Source: Asaia siamensis
GTDB taxonomy: Bacteria > Pseudomonadota > Alphaproteobacteria > Acetobacterales > Acetobacteraceae
Reading direction: 5' to 3'
DNA: 64,000 nt
Assembly: GCF_014635085.1 (NCBI RefSeq)
Contig: NZ_BMCH01000001.1
Coordinates: forward strand, 214,971-278,970
Below the pieces are notes generated by a model. It saw nothing but the letters and a program-made list of their open reading frames with translations, had not been told where the DNA came from and searched no databases. This document shows, piece by piece, positions 46,598-55,346 of this stretch. Positions within the stretch are counted from its first letter, which is position 1. Every line of letters starts with the position of its first letter. Both the position numbers and the translations under genes were made by a program.

Positions 46598-49036
46598 ATG
46601 CGGCATATGAGACGCGATCTACTTCTTTTTTGTTCCGTAATCGGAATAAATTATGCGATGGGAAATCTGTCGGCATTTGCGGCACCTGCGGCAGGCGAAG
46701 AGCACAAGCCTGTTTCATTCAGGCACAAATCCGGCAGTGCCACTGAAGGGTCGGTCCTGGGGGCGAACCCTCAGGCCGAGGAAATTTCCGTCAAGGCTGC
46801 GGGCCGACATGTCGATGGCACCAGCAACACCACGCCGGGTGGCGGTCTTATGCCAAAACAGACCGCGCCGCGCTCGCAAAGCGGTGTGACGCGTGATTTC
46901 ATCGCCAAGCAGGCGCCAACGGGCAACATCTCTTCAATGATCGCCAATCTGCCGGGCGTCGTTTATGCCAATCAGAGCCCTCTTGCGACGGCGGGCGATA
47001 ACATCACCATGCGCGGTATGAACCAGAGCCAGATCGGCTATCTGTTCGAGGGCGCGCCTTTGGCCGACCCCATCAATTATGAACCTTATACGGCTATGCT
47101 GGTCGATACCGAAAATCTCGGTTCGGTCACGGTGTCTCAGGGATCACCCGATCTGAACGCGCCGACATTCAATGCTGTCGGCGGGCAGATCTCGGCAACA
47201 GCCATGAACCCGTCTCATAAATATGGGGGCTTCATCAATCTGATGGGCGGTAATAAAAGCGCCAACAAGGAATTTCTGCGTCTCGACACGGGCGATATCG
47301 GCAAAACGGGCATTCGCGGCTTCATGTCGTTTTCGCATCAATCCAATAATAACTGGCGTGGCCCCGGCGGGCTCAAGCGTTACCATGTCGATGCGAAATT
47401 CCTGAAGGAATGGGGTGATGGCAATTCGGTCACGGCCGTGTTCGGCTATAACCGTCAGGAGCAGACACCTTTCCGCTCGCCGACCGCTGCACAATGGAAG
47501 CAATGGGGTGAGGGGCTGAGCTATAGCGATCACTACACGCCCGGTGATGCCAATTATTACAAGCTGCAGCTAAGCAACCTGAACTCGCTCGACGTGGTGG
47601 TGCCGACGCATTTCACGCTGGCGCGCGGTCTCAAGCTCAGTGTCACTCCCTATTTCGTGCATCAATATGGTCCGGCTGTGGGCGGTGAGAATATTCCTGC
47701 ATCGGGCGGCACCTTCGGCACACAGGTCTATGGCGATCTGAACCAGCCTTATGTCACCAATGGCAAGGTCACGACGGTGGCCGTTGACCCGTGGAACCAG
47801 AAAGTGGGCGCGGTCAATACGTCGCTCGACTGGACGTCGGGGCATAACACGTTGTCGGGCGGCTACTGGTATTCCTACGCCATGCATGAGGAGCATTCGA
47901 CCTTTGCGACGGTCGATTTCTCGGGGAAAGCAGCCAATTCCTATGGCGCCTATGGCATCAGGGTGCCGGGAGGGGCGCTGCTGAGTGGCTATAATCTGAA
48001 CTTCATGCAGCAGACGAATGCGCTCTATATCGCCGATACGCTCAAGCTGCTGAATGACAGGCTGACGCTCAGCGCGGGTTTCCGCACCGTTATGGTATCG
48101 CGTCAGGGCACGAATGACGTGCCGGGGGCAGACCCTTACAAGACGGTGCGCAATTATTTTGCGCCACTGCCTCAGGTGGCAATCAGTTATTCACTGACCT
48201 CCAAAGATCAGATCTATATCAATGGCACGACCTCGTTTCGCGCCCCTGCCTCGGTGCAGGCCTACAGCCAGATCTTTGACCCCAACTCGGTGGGTGCGAC
48301 GTCCCAGCCGGGGAATTTGAAGGGAGAGTACGGCATTGGAGAGGAAATCGGCTATCGCCATAACGGCACACTGATTCATTTTCAGGTTTCGGCCTTCAAT
48401 ATGAACCTGACCAATCATCAGGTCAGCTCGACCTCTTATATTCCTGGCACCAATACGCTTGTCTCCATGCCGATCAATGTCGGTGGCGAGACCATACGCG
48501 GCATTCAGGGCGAGTTCGGTCTCAAGCCCTGGCATCATTTGAGCCCTTATGTCTCGGCGCAGTATCTGCATGCGACAACCGATAACAACCTTCCGGTCTC
48601 GGCTACCAATGCGGCCGGTCAGTCGGTTATCGATTATCTGCCTACGGCAGGAAAAACCATGGTGGCCACGCCTCATGTGACGGCGTCGGTCGGGCTCGCC
48701 TATGACGATAACAAGCGGTTTTTCGGCAATTTCAGCCTGCGTTATATCAGCTCGCAATTTTCAAGCTTCATGAATGACCAGCGCATGCCTGGTTATGTGC
48801 TGTCGGATATCACTCTGGGCTACAGACTGCCGCATGTGCCCCATCTGAATGGACCGAAGATCCAGCTCAATCTCGTGAATGTCGGCAATAATCTCTATCG
48901 CTCTGCGCCGGCGAGTTTTGTCACCAGCACCCAGTCGCGAACGGGAATCTACGGGAATACAACAAAGGCAGGATCGCCGATCTATCTCGTAGGCGGCAAT
49001 TTTGCGGCACTGGTCTCACTCTCGACGGGATTTTGA
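46598..49036 (+). CDS. TonB-dependent outer-membrane receptor, probably for chitooligosaccharides
   Basis: 812-residue receptor. Signal peptide near residues 1-30 (GMNLSAFA-like end), plug domain at about 105-220 (MIANLPGVVYANQ, ITMRGMNQSQIGYLFEG, VSQGSPDLNAPTFNAVGGQ), then a 22-strand barrel ending in VSLSTGF with terminal Phe. GGGAG ribosome site selects this start over an upstream in-frame ATG. The substrate is inferred from neighbouring nag genes. Confidence 0.88.
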   Translation: MRHMRRDLLLFCSVIGINYAMGNLSAFAAPAAGEEHKPVSFRHKSGSATEGSVLGANPQAEEISVKAAGRHVDGTSNTTPGGGLMPKQTAPRSQSGVTRDFIAKQAPTGNISSMIANLPGVVYANQSPLATAGDNITMRGMNQSQIGYLFEGAPLADPINYEPYTAMLVDTENLGSVTVSQGSPDLNAPTFNAVGGQISATAMNPSHKYGGFINLMGGNKSANKEFLRLDTGDIGKTGIRGFMSFSHQSNNNWRGPGGLKRYHVDAKFLKEWGDGNSVTAVFGYNRQEQTPFRSPTAAQWKQWGEGLSYSDHYTPGDANYYKLQLSNLNSLDVVVPTHFTLARGLKLSVTPYFVHQYGPAVGGENIPASGGTFGTQVYGDLNQPYVTNGKVTTVAVDPWNQKVGAVNTSLDWTSGHNTLSGGYWYSYAMHEEHSTFATVDFSGKAANSYGAYGIRVPGGALLSGYNLNFMQQTNALYIADTLKLLNDRLTLSAGFRTVMVSRQGTNDVPGADPYKTVRNYFAPLPQVAISYSLTSKDQIYINGTTSFRAPASVQAYSQIFDPNSVGATSQPGNLKGEYGIGEEIGYRHNGTLIHFQVSAFNMNLTNHQVSSTSYIPGTNTLVSMPINVGGETIRGIQGEFGLKPWHHLSPYVSAQYLHATTDNNLPVSATNAAGQSVIDYLPTAGKTMVATPHVTASVGLAYDDNKRFFGNFSLRYISSQFSSFMNDQRMPGYVLSDITLGYRLPHVPHLNGPKIQLNLVNVGNNLYRSAPASFVTSTQSRTGIYGNTTKAGSPIYLVGGNFAALVSLSTGF

Positions 49037-49077
49037 CACTGGTGTGAGTCCGGGTATCCCCTGCTTGACTCGATACG

Positions 49078-49105
49078 CGCGCCCGGAGAAGTTCCGGGCG
49101 CGTTT
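49078..49105 (+). terminator. Terminator after the TonB receptor gene
   Basis: Stem CGCGCCCGGA / TCCGGGCGCG with a 5-base loop, followed by TTT. It lies between the receptor and the BadF-type kinase and may reduce read-through. Confidence 0.75.
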
Positions 49106-49129
49106 CAACGGTTTAAAGACGGAACCAAC

Positions 49130-50083
49130 GTGCAGAAAACCGAGATAGTCGCCATTGATGGCGGCGGTACGAAAACCCTGCTCCTGCGCGTGCGTCAGGA
49201 TGGGACCATAGCGGCGTGGCGCAAGGCAGGTGGGTCGAACCCGTTCGACGTGCCCGAATGGCGCGCAGTCCTGACGGGTCTCATGATGGGGCAGCAGCAA
49301 AATCTTGCCGCAGCCGCTTTCGGTATGGCTGGATTTGGCGAAAGTGGCCGGTTGAGCCGTGAACTGACCGAGACGCTCGCAACCCTTTGCCCGGCGCCTC
49401 ACAGTATCCACAACGATGTCGACATGGCCTGTCGCGGCGCTTTTCTGAACGGGCCAGGCATTTTGCTGCTGTCTGGCACCGGGTCGATGGCCTGGGGCAT
49501 GGGTGAGGATGGGCAGACCGCCCGTGTCGGTGGCTGGGGCAGTCTTTTCGGCGATGAAGGGAGTGCCTACTGGATTGGTCGTCTGGCGCTGGCGCGTCTC
49601 TCGCAATGTCTGGATGGTCGTGCGACAGATGAATCCGGCTTTGTCTCACGCTTTGCCGCTCTGCAGGGATGGCCGGAGGATGCAGCGCTGTGTGGCAGCG
49701 CCCTTCAGGAATGGTATGCCAATCTCGTTGAGGTACGCCCCTCGGTAGCGGCTCTCGCCGTCGAGATCGGGAGATTTGCCGAACAGGGCTGCGAGATCGC
49801 GCGTGAGATTTTTGCCGAGGCAGCAGAGTCGCTTGCCTGCCATGTACACGGTTTGCGTCACCGGCTGAGTGGTGAAACCCTTCGCTGGAGTTATGCGGGG
49901 GGCACCATGCGGAGCGCGATCCTGCGTGAGGCGTTGACGCAGGAATGTGGCGCGCCTCTGGCTCCCGGTCTGCCGCCTATCGGGGGCGCTGTTCTGGTTG
50001 CCGCCTCGCTTGCGGGCTGGCAAGCCGATGAGCGTTTTATCGCGCAGCTTGCCGTTTCGCTCGAGGCCGAGGGGCTTTCCTGA
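49130..50083 (+). CDS. BadF/BadG/BcrA/BcrD-family ATPase, probable N-acetylglucosamine kinase
   Basis: 317 residues from a GTG start with GGAA upstream. The N-terminal phosphate loop AIDGGGTKTLLL, GTGSMAWG and GGWGSLFGDEGSAYWIG are those of eukaryotic-type GlcNAc kinases of the ASKHA fold. With the ROK kinase at 40.1 kb, the locus has two unrelated kinases that could phosphorylate GlcNAc. Convergent with the GH3 gene. Confidence 0.85.
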   Translation: MQKTEIVAIDGGGTKTLLLRVRQDGTIAAWRKAGGSNPFDVPEWRAVLTGLMMGQQQNLAAAAFGMAGFGESGRLSRELTETLATLCPAPHSIHNDVDMACRGAFLNGPGILLLSGTGSMAWGMGEDGQTARVGGWGSLFGDEGSAYWIGRLALARLSQCLDGRATDESGFVSRFAALQGWPEDAALCGSALQEWYANLVEVRPSVAALAVEIGRFAEQGCEIAREIFAEAAESLACHVHGLRHRLSGETLRWSYAGGTMRSAILREALTQECGAPLAPGLPPIGGAVLVAASLAGWQADERFIAQLAVSLEAEGLS

Positions 50084-50104
50084 AAGGTGCTGACGGTTTT
50101 TGGG

Positions 50105-50130
50105 TGCCCGCCGCCTTATGGAGGCGGGCA
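50105..50130. terminator. First hairpin between convergent kinase and GH3 genes
   Basis: TGCCCGCC and GGCGGGCA arms around a 10-base loop, 22 bases after the kinase stop. Confidence 0.65.
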
Positions 50131-50154
50131 TGAAAGGGCAGAGTTTGTTGGCAC

Positions 50155-50183
50155 TCTTTGCCGGTAAAATTCACCGGCAAAGA
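50155..50183. terminator. Second hairpin between convergent kinase and GH3 genes
   Basis: Perfect 11-bp stem (TCTTTGCCGGT / ACCGGCAAAGA) with loop AAAATTC, 15 bases from the GH3 stop. On the minus strand it would end the GH3 transcript. Confidence 0.75.
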
Positions 50184-50197
50184 ATAGGCCGCAGACA

Positions 50198-52465
50198 TCA
50201 TTCAGAACGCGGTTCGGTGCCAGAAATCGTGGTGCCCTTGAGCAGGATCGCGCTGGTCAGGCCTTCCTCTGCGGCGGAATGGGCAACACGCAGCTGATAG
50301 CTGCCCGGTGTGACATGCCAGCGATTATCGCTCTGGGAGACGCGGGCAATGGTCTGGAGATCGACCGGAATTGTCACGTCCCGGCTTTGATGGGCAGGCA
50401 CGGAGATGCGCTGCCAGCCAACGAGACGGCGCCCGATGCCCTGACCTTCGGCATAAAGCTGCACAACGTCGCTGCCATCGCGGTCTCCGTCATTGCGTAT
50501 CGTCACCGCTGCGGAAGGCGTGCGTTCTGCCTTGACGATGAGGTGGTCGTAAGTGAAGCGGGTGTAGGATAGCCCGTGGCCGAACGGAAACAGCACTTTC
50601 CTGTCGGTGCGGGCGAACCAGCGATAACCGACATCCGCGCCTTCATTATAGGCGATCCTGAAACTGGCCGGGCGCCCCTCCGTGAGAGGCGGTGCAACCG
50701 GGAGAGCCGGACGCGGCAGGTCATTTTCCGAAAACGGGAAACTGAGCGGCAGATGGCCCGACGGATTGACGTCACCAAACAGGATCTGCGCGATGGCCTC
50801 GCCCCCGGCACTGCCGGGATACCAGGCCTGAATAACGGCGCGCACCTGATCCAGCCACGGCATCAGCACCGGCCCTTCGGTTTCAAGCACGACGGTCACA
50901 TTCGGATTGGCACGCGCAATGGCTGCGATCAGCTTGTTCTGGGCGGCGGTAAGCGACAGCGTGGCGCGGTCACGCCCTTCTGTTGACCATTGGGCGATGA
51001 AAAGCACCACGGCATCGGCGCTCTTCGCCGCCTGCTCGGCCTTCGTCAGGTCGGTTTCCTCAGTAAAGGAGATGGCAGCCTGCGGTGCCAGGCGGCGCAT
51101 ATAGGTGAGGGGCGCAGAGGGGTCCCAGACCTGCTGCGACATGATTTGCTCGCCTTTTTGCGGGATCGCATTGCCGCCAAAGGGCAGAACCGTGGGAGAG
51201 CCGCCTCCTGAGATCACCCCCTTGTCAGCGTGGCCACCAATCACGGCAATCGATCTGATCGATTTTGACAGAGGAAGGGCAGATTTCTCGTTCCTGAGCA
51301 GAACGATCCCTTGCTGGGCGGCCTCAAGGGCCGTCTTGTAGCCCTCAGCCCGATCGACTGGCTTTTTCTCAAGGGGTTGTTCGGCACCAGTGGCGAAGAG
51401 ACCGTAGAGGATGGGACGCGCCATGGCGCGCAGGGATTGGTCAGATACGACCGAAGCGAGCTGCCCGGGGGCGTAGAACGCCTGAGCGAACAAGGTGCCA
51501 TTCTTTATGGCGGCGGCGATGCGGCTGGTAGTCTCTGCCGAGAGGGGCGTGTCCTGCAGCATTCCCGTGCCGCCAAGCCCGATTGCCGTGTCGATCTCAG
51601 CGCCGGATTCCTGGTTGAGACCGGCTTCTGCCGACTTCTTCGTGCTGTGAACGGCGCCCCAATCGGACATGACATAGCCGGGATAATGCCACTGACGACG
51701 CAGGATGTCGGTCAGGAGCGGTTTGCTCTCGCAGCTATAGTCACCCCAGACCATGTTATAGGCGCACATGACGGCGCCGGGCTTGCCGATGCGCAAGGCG
51801 ATGTTGAAGGCAAGCAGATCGGATTCCATCGCCGCCTCACGCGGGATCGACACGTCATATTGCGTGCGGCCTGTCTCGTAATCGTTCAGGGCGAAGTGCT
51901 TGATGGTGGCAAGGATATGGTTTGACTGAGCGCCTCTGGCATAAAACCCGGCAAGACGTCCAACCAGAAGCGGATCTTCACCCAGATATTCGAAATTGCG
52001 CCCGCCACGCGGGTCGCGTGTGAGATTGGTTCCTCCCGAGAGCAGGATATTGAAACCGCGATCACGCGCATCACGCCCGACCGAACGGCCAAGGGCCTCG
52101 AGCAGGGCGGGGTTCCATGAGGCGGCGCTGGCGAGGGCCGCCGGATAGGCCGTGCTCTCATAGCGTGAATCCTGAATGCGGGCCCCTACGCCAATCGTGC
52201 CGTCTGTCTCGGTAATGGCGGCAATGCCGTGCTCGGGCATGGCGGGTGACCACGCGGCTGCATGTTGCGCATCACCGGCAGCGGCAGGGTTTTGCATCAT
52301 TTCGGGAATATGGGTGACGATCAGCGCTTCGAGCTGTGCGCGGTCTAGTTTGGCGAGTGTGGCATCAACACGCTCATCGAGCGCAGATCTGGCTTCGGCA
52401 GAACTCAGAAGCGGAAGCGCACAGAGCGCTGTTGCGAGCAGGCCAGTTTTCAGACGGGAGGACAT
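50198..52465 (-). CDS. Secreted beta-glucosidase-type glycoside hydrolase (GH3)
   Basis: 755-residue exported enzyme. Signal peptide SSRLKTGLLATALCALPLLSSAEA; the N-terminal barrel carries IKHFALNDYETGR and the nucleophile Asp in YVMSDWGAVH; the alpha/beta sandwich (VIGGHADKGVISGGGS) and a C-terminal fibronectin-III-like domain follow. It is of the beta-glucosidase (BglX) type, not NagZ. GAGGAG ribosome site upstream fixes the start. Substrate (glucoside or xyloside) is not certain. Confidence 0.92.
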   Translation of the reverse strand: MSSRLKTGLLATALCALPLLSSAEARSALDERVDATLAKLDRAQLEALIVTHIPEMMQNPAAAGDAQHAAAWSPAMPEHGIAAITETDGTIGVGARIQDSRYESTAYPAALASAASWNPALLEALGRSVGRDARDRGFNILLSGGTNLTRDPRGGRNFEYLGEDPLLVGRLAGFYARGAQSNHILATIKHFALNDYETGRTQYDVSIPREAAMESDLLAFNIALRIGKPGAVMCAYNMVWGDYSCESKPLLTDILRRQWHYPGYVMSDWGAVHSTKKSAEAGLNQESGAEIDTAIGLGGTGMLQDTPLSAETTSRIAAAIKNGTLFAQAFYAPGQLASVVSDQSLRAMARPILYGLFATGAEQPLEKKPVDRAEGYKTALEAAQQGIVLLRNEKSALPLSKSIRSIAVIGGHADKGVISGGGSPTVLPFGGNAIPQKGEQIMSQQVWDPSAPLTYMRRLAPQAAISFTEETDLTKAEQAAKSADAVVLFIAQWSTEGRDRATLSLTAAQNKLIAAIARANPNVTVVLETEGPVLMPWLDQVRAVIQAWYPGSAGGEAIAQILFGDVNPSGHLPLSFPFSENDLPRPALPVAPPLTEGRPASFRIAYNEGADVGYRWFARTDRKVLFPFGHGLSYTRFTYDHLIVKAERTPSAAVTIRNDGDRDGSDVVQLYAEGQGIGRRLVGWQRISVPAHQSRDVTIPVDLQTIARVSQSDNRWHVTPGSYQLRVAHSAAEEGLTSAILLKGTTISGTEPRSE

Positions 52466-52788
52466 GATCTTTTTCTCCTCAGGCACGGAGAGATAAAATC
52501 TCTCTCATCCTGTCAAACCAGATCCCCTCGCGTGACGTGGAAAAGGTGAAGAAGAGAACTGGTGGTCAACCAGATATTTCTATCGACCCGCTGTAAGGTA
52601 AGGTTGCCGTGATCACGGTTAGTTTTGTCTCTTCTGTCTCGAAGAACGGGATGGCGCGTAAGTTCTGGATGGTTGTTTCGGCTTTGCCAGCAGGTCTGGC
52701 AGATACTTGTTGCGAATAGAAAATGATTTGACCGTGATGAGGCAGGGGTTAGTCTTGCGGGCAGCAGGATGAAGAGGGGAGGACACTC
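52466..52788. promoter_or_regulatory. Divergent region with dyads upstream of the GH3 gene
   Basis: Holds two neat palindromes: GAGAGAT-AAA-ATCTCTC (52488-52504), just upstream of the GH3 ribosome site, and CCGTGATCACGG (52607-52618) midway to the nitrilase gene. The first is a probable operator of the GH3 gene; the regulator is unknown. No gene is visible. Confidence 0.5.
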
Positions 52789-53589
52789 ATGCGCGTGGCG
52801 CTCGGGCAATTTGCGGTATTGCCTTCATGGGAAGACAATCTGGCGCTCTGTCTTGCGCAGATTGCCGAGGCGAAAGCCGGTGGGGCGCGGCTCGTCGTGC
52901 TGCCGGAAGGAATACTGGCGCGCGATCCGTCAGACCCTGACCACGTGCTGCGCACCGCGCAGCCATTGGATGGCCCTTTTGTTTCGGGGCTCCTCCCTGC
53001 GAGCGAAGGCATCATGCTCGTCTTTTGCGTCAACGTGCCCGATGGGTCAGGGCGGTTTCATAATACGCTGGTCGTGATGCAAGATGGCCTCTGCGTTGCG
53101 CTTTATCAGAAGCTGCATCTCTATGACGCCTTTGCCATGCAGGAATCGCGGCTGATCGCACCGGGTCATGAGTTGCCTCCTGTCCTGACGCTAGATGGCA
53201 TGAAGATCGGGTTCATGACCTGTTACGATGTGCGCTTCCCCGAAATGGCGCGCTATCTGGCGCTGGCGGGGGCTGACATTATCGTGGTTCCGGCAGCCTG
53301 GTTGCGCGGGCCATCCAAGGAGCGCCATTGGGAGCTCATGCTTGCGGCGCGGGCGCTTGAAAATACGTGTTTCGTGCTGGGGGCAGGGGAATGTGGCCCG
53401 CAGAATATCGGCAACAGCATGATCATCGACCCACTGGGAGTGGTCATCGCGGCGCGCGGCGCCACGCCGGGTCTGGTGTTCGAGACGCTTGACCCTGCCA
53501 GCTTGCATAAGGCGCGTCAGGCTTTGCCAGTTCTGCAAAACCGGCGTTTCGCTGCCCCTGTGCTGAGCCCATCCCCTGGCGAGATATGA
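52789..53589 (+). CDS. Carbon-nitrogen hydrolase (nitrilase superfamily, Nit2/amidase-like)
   Basis: 266-residue amidase with the complete Glu-Lys-Cys triad: the Glu in LPEGILA, Lys in QKLHLYDAF and Cys in MTCYDVRFPE. Sequence is of the omega-amidase/deaminated-glutathione amidase kind. GGGAGG ribosome site. It ends 11 bases before the convergent rtcR stop. The substrate is unknown. Confidence 0.88.
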   Translation: MRVALGQFAVLPSWEDNLALCLAQIAEAKAGGARLVVLPEGILARDPSDPDHVLRTAQPLDGPFVSGLLPASEGIMLVFCVNVPDGSGRFHNTLVVMQDGLCVALYQKLHLYDAFAMQESRLIAPGHELPPVLTLDGMKIGFMTCYDVRFPEMARYLALAGADIIVVPAAWLRGPSKERHWELMLAARALENTCFVLGAGECGPQNIGNSMIIDPLGVVIAARGATPGLVFETLDPASLHKARQALPVLQNRRFAAPVLSPSPGEI

Positions 53590-53600
53590 TAGCGGGGCGT

Positions 53601-55172
53601 TCAGCCGCTCTTCGTGACCTGCTCCCAGTCCAGACCGAAACGGGCAAGATATTTTCGCAACCTGTCTGAGTCGTTCTGGCTGGTCTTCCCCTGTCGCGAT
53701 ACGGCGAATAACTGCCGTCCTGCGGCAGAAAGAGAAGCGGATGCGCGGCACGCCCTGACTACCGCAGCGAGTTGTGCCCGGTCAAACGGATCGACGGCAT
53801 CAGGTGCGTCGCAGCAGCTATCAAGCAATGCCTGATCGGGATCGAGAGCCAAGGCGCGCCACTGTTCTCGTAGTAGAGCGATTTCGGCATCCACCATCGG
53901 CAGCGTGATGCGTCCGCGTTCGGCCAAGGTGCAGAGCCGGGTTATCGAGGCCCCTAGATCGCGATAATTGCCGGGCCAGAGGGTGCCTGCATCGCGGGCA
54001 AACCGCAGATAGCGGGCATGGGCTTCCTTGTTCAATCCGATCTTGAGGGAGAGGCGCTTTTCGGCTTTTTCGAGCTCATGGGCAATTTCGGCTTCCATAT
54101 CGTCCGGACGGGCACGCAGTGCTGGTAGTGGGAAGACCCAGAGCATGAGGCGCGCCAGAAGATCGGGGCGGATCAGCTTGTTATGTGCCAGTTCGGCGAG
54201 GGAGTGCCTCGTCGCCACGACGAGGTGAAAGCGGCTGGTGAGCGGGGTATCGGCGCCGAGCGGATGGAAAGTACCGCTTTCGATGACGTCAAGAAGCAGG
54301 CCCTGCTCGGCATGAGGCAGGCAGTCGATATTATCCAGAAAGAGCATGCCGCCATTTGCCTCGCTGATGAAGCCAGCGCGCTCGGTTCCTGCGAGGCCTG
54401 TCACATTGCGCCTCTGTCCGAACAGGGTCGCCATGGCCTGAGGGCCTTGCAGGCCAGCGCAGTTGACGGTGACAAGTCGTCCCCGGAGACGTCGGCGCTG
54501 TAATTTCAGCTCGTGGAGACGCACTGCGAGTGTGGTCTTGCCGGTGCCCGTCTCGCCGACGAGCATGATCGGATCGTTTGACAGCGAGGCAACCTGCTCC
54601 AGCCTCTCGATGAGCTTGAGGAAAGGGCGGTTTTTAGTATCAATATGACCGCGCAGTCGACTGGAATAAGCCCTTGCCGTCGCCTCGAAGCGATGCTGGA
54701 GGGCATCGTAGCGCGAGAGGTCGAGATCAATGATATCGATCCCGCCACGGGCGGTATCGGTCTTGTAAGGCGGGATGCTCTGCAGAAGTGCCGCCGGGAT
54801 ATGGCGGCTTTCCGTGAGTAGAAACCAGCAGATCTGTGCCACATGTGTGCCAGTTGTCAGATGGACATGATAGCGCTCACGATTTTCGTCGAAGCCGTAT
54901 TTCTCGGCCAAGTCATAGAGCTTTCCATAGACCTCCTGAAAATCCCACGGGTTATCCAGAGGAAATTCGATGAGACGCATTTCGGTATCCGGTGACTCTG
55001 CCTCGATATCCTGTGCGAGGCTCATGGCGAGTTTCCTGTATTGCGGGTCGTAGAGCAGTTCAAAGCGAGCAAGTGGAAAATCAGGCTGCGAACAGAGCTG
55101 AAGACTCGGGCGCCAGCTTCGGCGTGTCTGATCGAGAGACGTGCCCAGAAAACCAATCACCACATTGTCCAA
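53601..55172 (-). CDS. rtcR: RtcR-type regulator (CARF-AAA+-HTH) with degenerate GAFTGA loop
   Basis: 523 residues, aligning without gaps over long stretches to E. coli RtcR as I remember it: N-terminal CARF-like ligand domain (1-170; HLTTGTHVAQICWFLL), AAA+ domain (about 185-410) and C-terminal DNA-binding part (SLSAAGRQLFAVSRQGK). Walker A GETGTGKT (206-213) is intact. The sigma-54 contact loop GAFTGA is replaced by NVTGLA (256-261), and the Walker B DE is DN (280-281). So sigma-54 activation is doubtful. TTG start backed by AGGAGGA. Divergent from rsr. Confidence 0.9.
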   Translation of the reverse strand: MDNVVIGFLGTSLDQTRRSWRPSLQLCSQPDFPLARFELLYDPQYRKLAMSLAQDIEAESPDTEMRLIEFPLDNPWDFQEVYGKLYDLAEKYGFDENRERYHVHLTTGTHVAQICWFLLTESRHIPAALLQSIPPYKTDTARGGIDIIDLDLSRYDALQHRFEATARAYSSRLRGHIDTKNRPFLKLIERLEQVASLSNDPIMLVGETGTGKTTLAVRLHELKLQRRRLRGRLVTVNCAGLQGPQAMATLFGQRRNVTGLAGTERAGFISEANGGMLFLDNIDCLPHAEQGLLLDVIESGTFHPLGADTPLTSRFHLVVATRHSLAELAHNKLIRPDLLARLMLWVFPLPALRARPDDMEAEIAHELEKAEKRLSLKIGLNKEAHARYLRFARDAGTLWPGNYRDLGASITRLCTLAERGRITLPMVDAEIALLREQWRALALDPDQALLDSCCDAPDAVDPFDRAQLAAVVRACRASASLSAAGRQLFAVSRQGKTSQNDSDRLRKYLARFGLDWEQVTKSG

Positions 55173-55193
55173 AACGATCCTCCTGGATAAAGA

Positions 55194-55224
55194 GCGATAC
55201 TAACATATCAGTAATATTGATCGC
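55194..55224. promoter_or_regulatory. Inverted repeat upstream of rtcR and rsr
   Basis: GCGAT...ATCGC arms enclose a second dyad (TACT-8 bases-AGTA). Located 22 bases from the rtcR start and about 120 from rsr; a possible binding site for the RtcR-type protein. Confidence 0.45.
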
Positions 55225-55243
55225 AAATAGGTGGATTCAGAAA

Positions 55244-55267
55244 AATTATCTTTTAAAACAGATAATT
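55244..55267. promoter_or_regulatory. Second inverted repeat upstream of rsr
   Basis: Perfect AATTATC and GATAATT arms separated by 10 bases (TTTTAAAACA), 80 bases before the rsr start. Candidate activator or repressor site, or an AT-rich promoter element. Confidence 0.45.
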
Positions 55268-55304
55268 AAGAGAAATTTGAATATTTCTTTCCGGTTCGGT
55301 GTCG

Positions 55305-55323
55305 CCCCCTTAAAACAAGGGGG
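55305..55323 (+). promoter_or_regulatory. Leader hairpin before rsr
   Basis: CCCCCTT-AAAAC-AAGGGGG, a perfect 7-bp stem, 23 bases before the rsr ATG. It could shape the mRNA leader. No typical sigma-54 (-24 GG / -12 GC, 10-base gap) promoter is found nearby; the closest match has a 9-base gap. Confidence 0.5.
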
Positions 55324-55346
55324 TGAACAGGAAAGGAAACAGGGTC

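Noticed and set aside
55293..55305. Sigma-54 promoter before rsr
   Set aside because: The GG to GC gap is 9 bases rather than 10 and the flanking consensus is poor.
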